A stretch of 15,770 nucleotides of DNA from Chlamydiota bacterium (GTDB lineage: Bacteria > Chlamydiota > Chlamydiia > Chlamydiales > Rhabdochlamydiaceae). The notes beneath the pieces were generated by a model. That model saw only the letters and a program-made list of their open reading frames with translations. It did not search any database and had not been told where the DNA came from. A program made the translations under genes and the position numbers. The stretch lies in contig JABEVM010000024.1 of the NCBI GenBank assembly GCA_013041585.1, positions 1-15,770 of the forward strand, read 5' to 3'. Position 1 is the first letter of the stretch. The number at the start of each line of letters is the position of its first letter. Of the stretch, positions 15,140 to 15,770 are shown one piece after another.

Positions 15140-15770
15140 AAAAAGAGCAAATTACTTATTTTCATGAAAAAACGAAACTTGAGGGGTATGCAGCCTATGA
15201 AGGAGAGGGTAAGAAACCTTTAATCCTACTTTTTCATGCCTGGACGGGAAGAGATGAGTTTGCCTGCAAAAAAGCGGAAGAACTTGCCAAGTTAGGATAT
15301 GTTGGATTTGCTGTGGATCTTTTTGGACCGGGCAAGATTGGGACCACACATGAAGAGTGCGGGGCTCTTATGCAACCTTTTGTAGAAAGCAGACAGTTTT
15401 TGCGAGATCGTATGTATACAGCTTTTGAAGCTGCTAAAAAAATCGCGGTGGTAGATCAAGGCAAGATAGGGACAATCGGTTTTTGTTTTGGGGGGCTCTG
15501 CGCATTAGATTTTGCAAGAAGCGGCGCTCCTATTAAAGGAGTGGTCAGCTTTCATGGACTACTTGAAGCGCCTAAGGGGGTTTCAAAAGAAAAGATTTTG
15601 TCTAAAATTTTAGTGTTACATGGGCATGACGATCCTATGGTTTCTGCAGAAAACATTTCTCAGTTTCAATCTGAAATGACAAAAGCGGAGGCGGATTGGC
15701 AAATGCATATTTACGGCCATGCCATGCATGCTTTTACAAATCCTAAGGCCCATGATCCGGGGTTTGGGAC
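15136..15770 (+). CDS. Dienelactone-hydrolase-family alpha/beta hydrolase (runs off right edge)
   Basis: I translated from the ATG at 15136, which overlaps the preceding stop, to the window edge; this gives 211 complete codons with no stop. The product has the dienelactone hydrolase pattern. LILLFHAWTGRDEF is the oxyanion-side strand and loop, and AVDLFGPG follows. The nucleophile elbow GFCFGG has C117 as the catalytic cysteine, HGHDDPMV carries the acid (probably D166), and HAMHAFTNP carries H198. All three triad residues are therefore inside the window. Family members are about 230-250 residues, so roughly 20-40 residues are missing at the C-terminus. An AAAGGAG site sits just before the ATG. 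The family includes many hydrolases that do not act on dienelactone, and no aromatic-degradation genes are present here, so the substrate is open. Confidence 0.9.
   Translation, partial: MKKEQITYFHEKTKLEGYAAYEGEGKKPLILLFHAWTGRDEFACKKAEELAKLGYVGFAVDLFGPGKIGTTHEECGALMQPFVESRQFLRDRMYTAFEAAKKIAVVDQGKIGTIGFCFGGLCALDFARSGAPIKGVVSFHGLLEAPKGVSKEKILSKILVLHGHDDPMVSAENISQFQSEMTKAEADWQMHIYGHAMHAFTNPKAHDPGFG

Overview
The window holds thirteen protein genes (two cut by the window edges) packed into three blocks, with almost no non-coding DNA. Base composition is AT-leaning. Starts are ATG except one GTG, several genes overlap by 1 to 17 bases, and some Shine-Dalgarno sites are weak. The gene content (Kdp potassium pump, HlyD/ABC-2 efflux, YkuD-type L,D-transpeptidase) suggests a Gram-negative bacterium. 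A Chlamydiae-like or gamma-proteobacterial host-associated organism would fit, but no rRNA or other taxonomic marker is present, so this is only a guess. I saw no tRNA, rRNA, CRISPR array, insertion sequence or phage gene.

Block 1 (1-6353, minus strand). Read in the direction of transcription, it starts with a four-gene YbhG-YbhF-YbhS-YbhR-like exporter: a HlyD-type membrane-fusion protein, an ATPase with two fused nucleotide-binding domains, and two ABC-2 permeases. The genes are 8 bp apart, overlapping ATGA, and 3 bp apart. After a 100-bp gap come an aldo/keto reductase and a HI0933/YhiN-family flavoprotein, joined by a TAATG stop/start overlap. The flavoprotein runs off the left edge.

Block 2 (6557-13688, plus strand). 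This is a kdpFABC operon followed directly by kdpD, transcribed divergently from the exporter across a 203-bp region. It encodes the high-affinity K+-transporting P-type ATPase, including the easily missed 29-residue KdpF. KdpD has its N-terminal Walker motifs, universal-stress domain, membrane segment, GAF-like region and a complete-looking ATP-binding domain. However, the phosphoacceptor histidine of the H-box is a glutamine (Q671), and no kdpE response regulator follows. The usual phosphorelay therefore cannot work as described for E. coli. This is the most interesting point in the window.

Block 3 (13761-15770, plus strand). A cyclase/kynurenine-formamidase-family protein, a YkuD-family L,D-transpeptidase-like protein without a visible signal peptide, and a dienelactone-hydrolase-family protein (cut by the right edge) form a tight set with an 8-bp gap and an ATGA overlap. 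The cyclase lacks the first histidine of the usual metal-binding motif. What joins these three genes functionally is not clear from the sequence.
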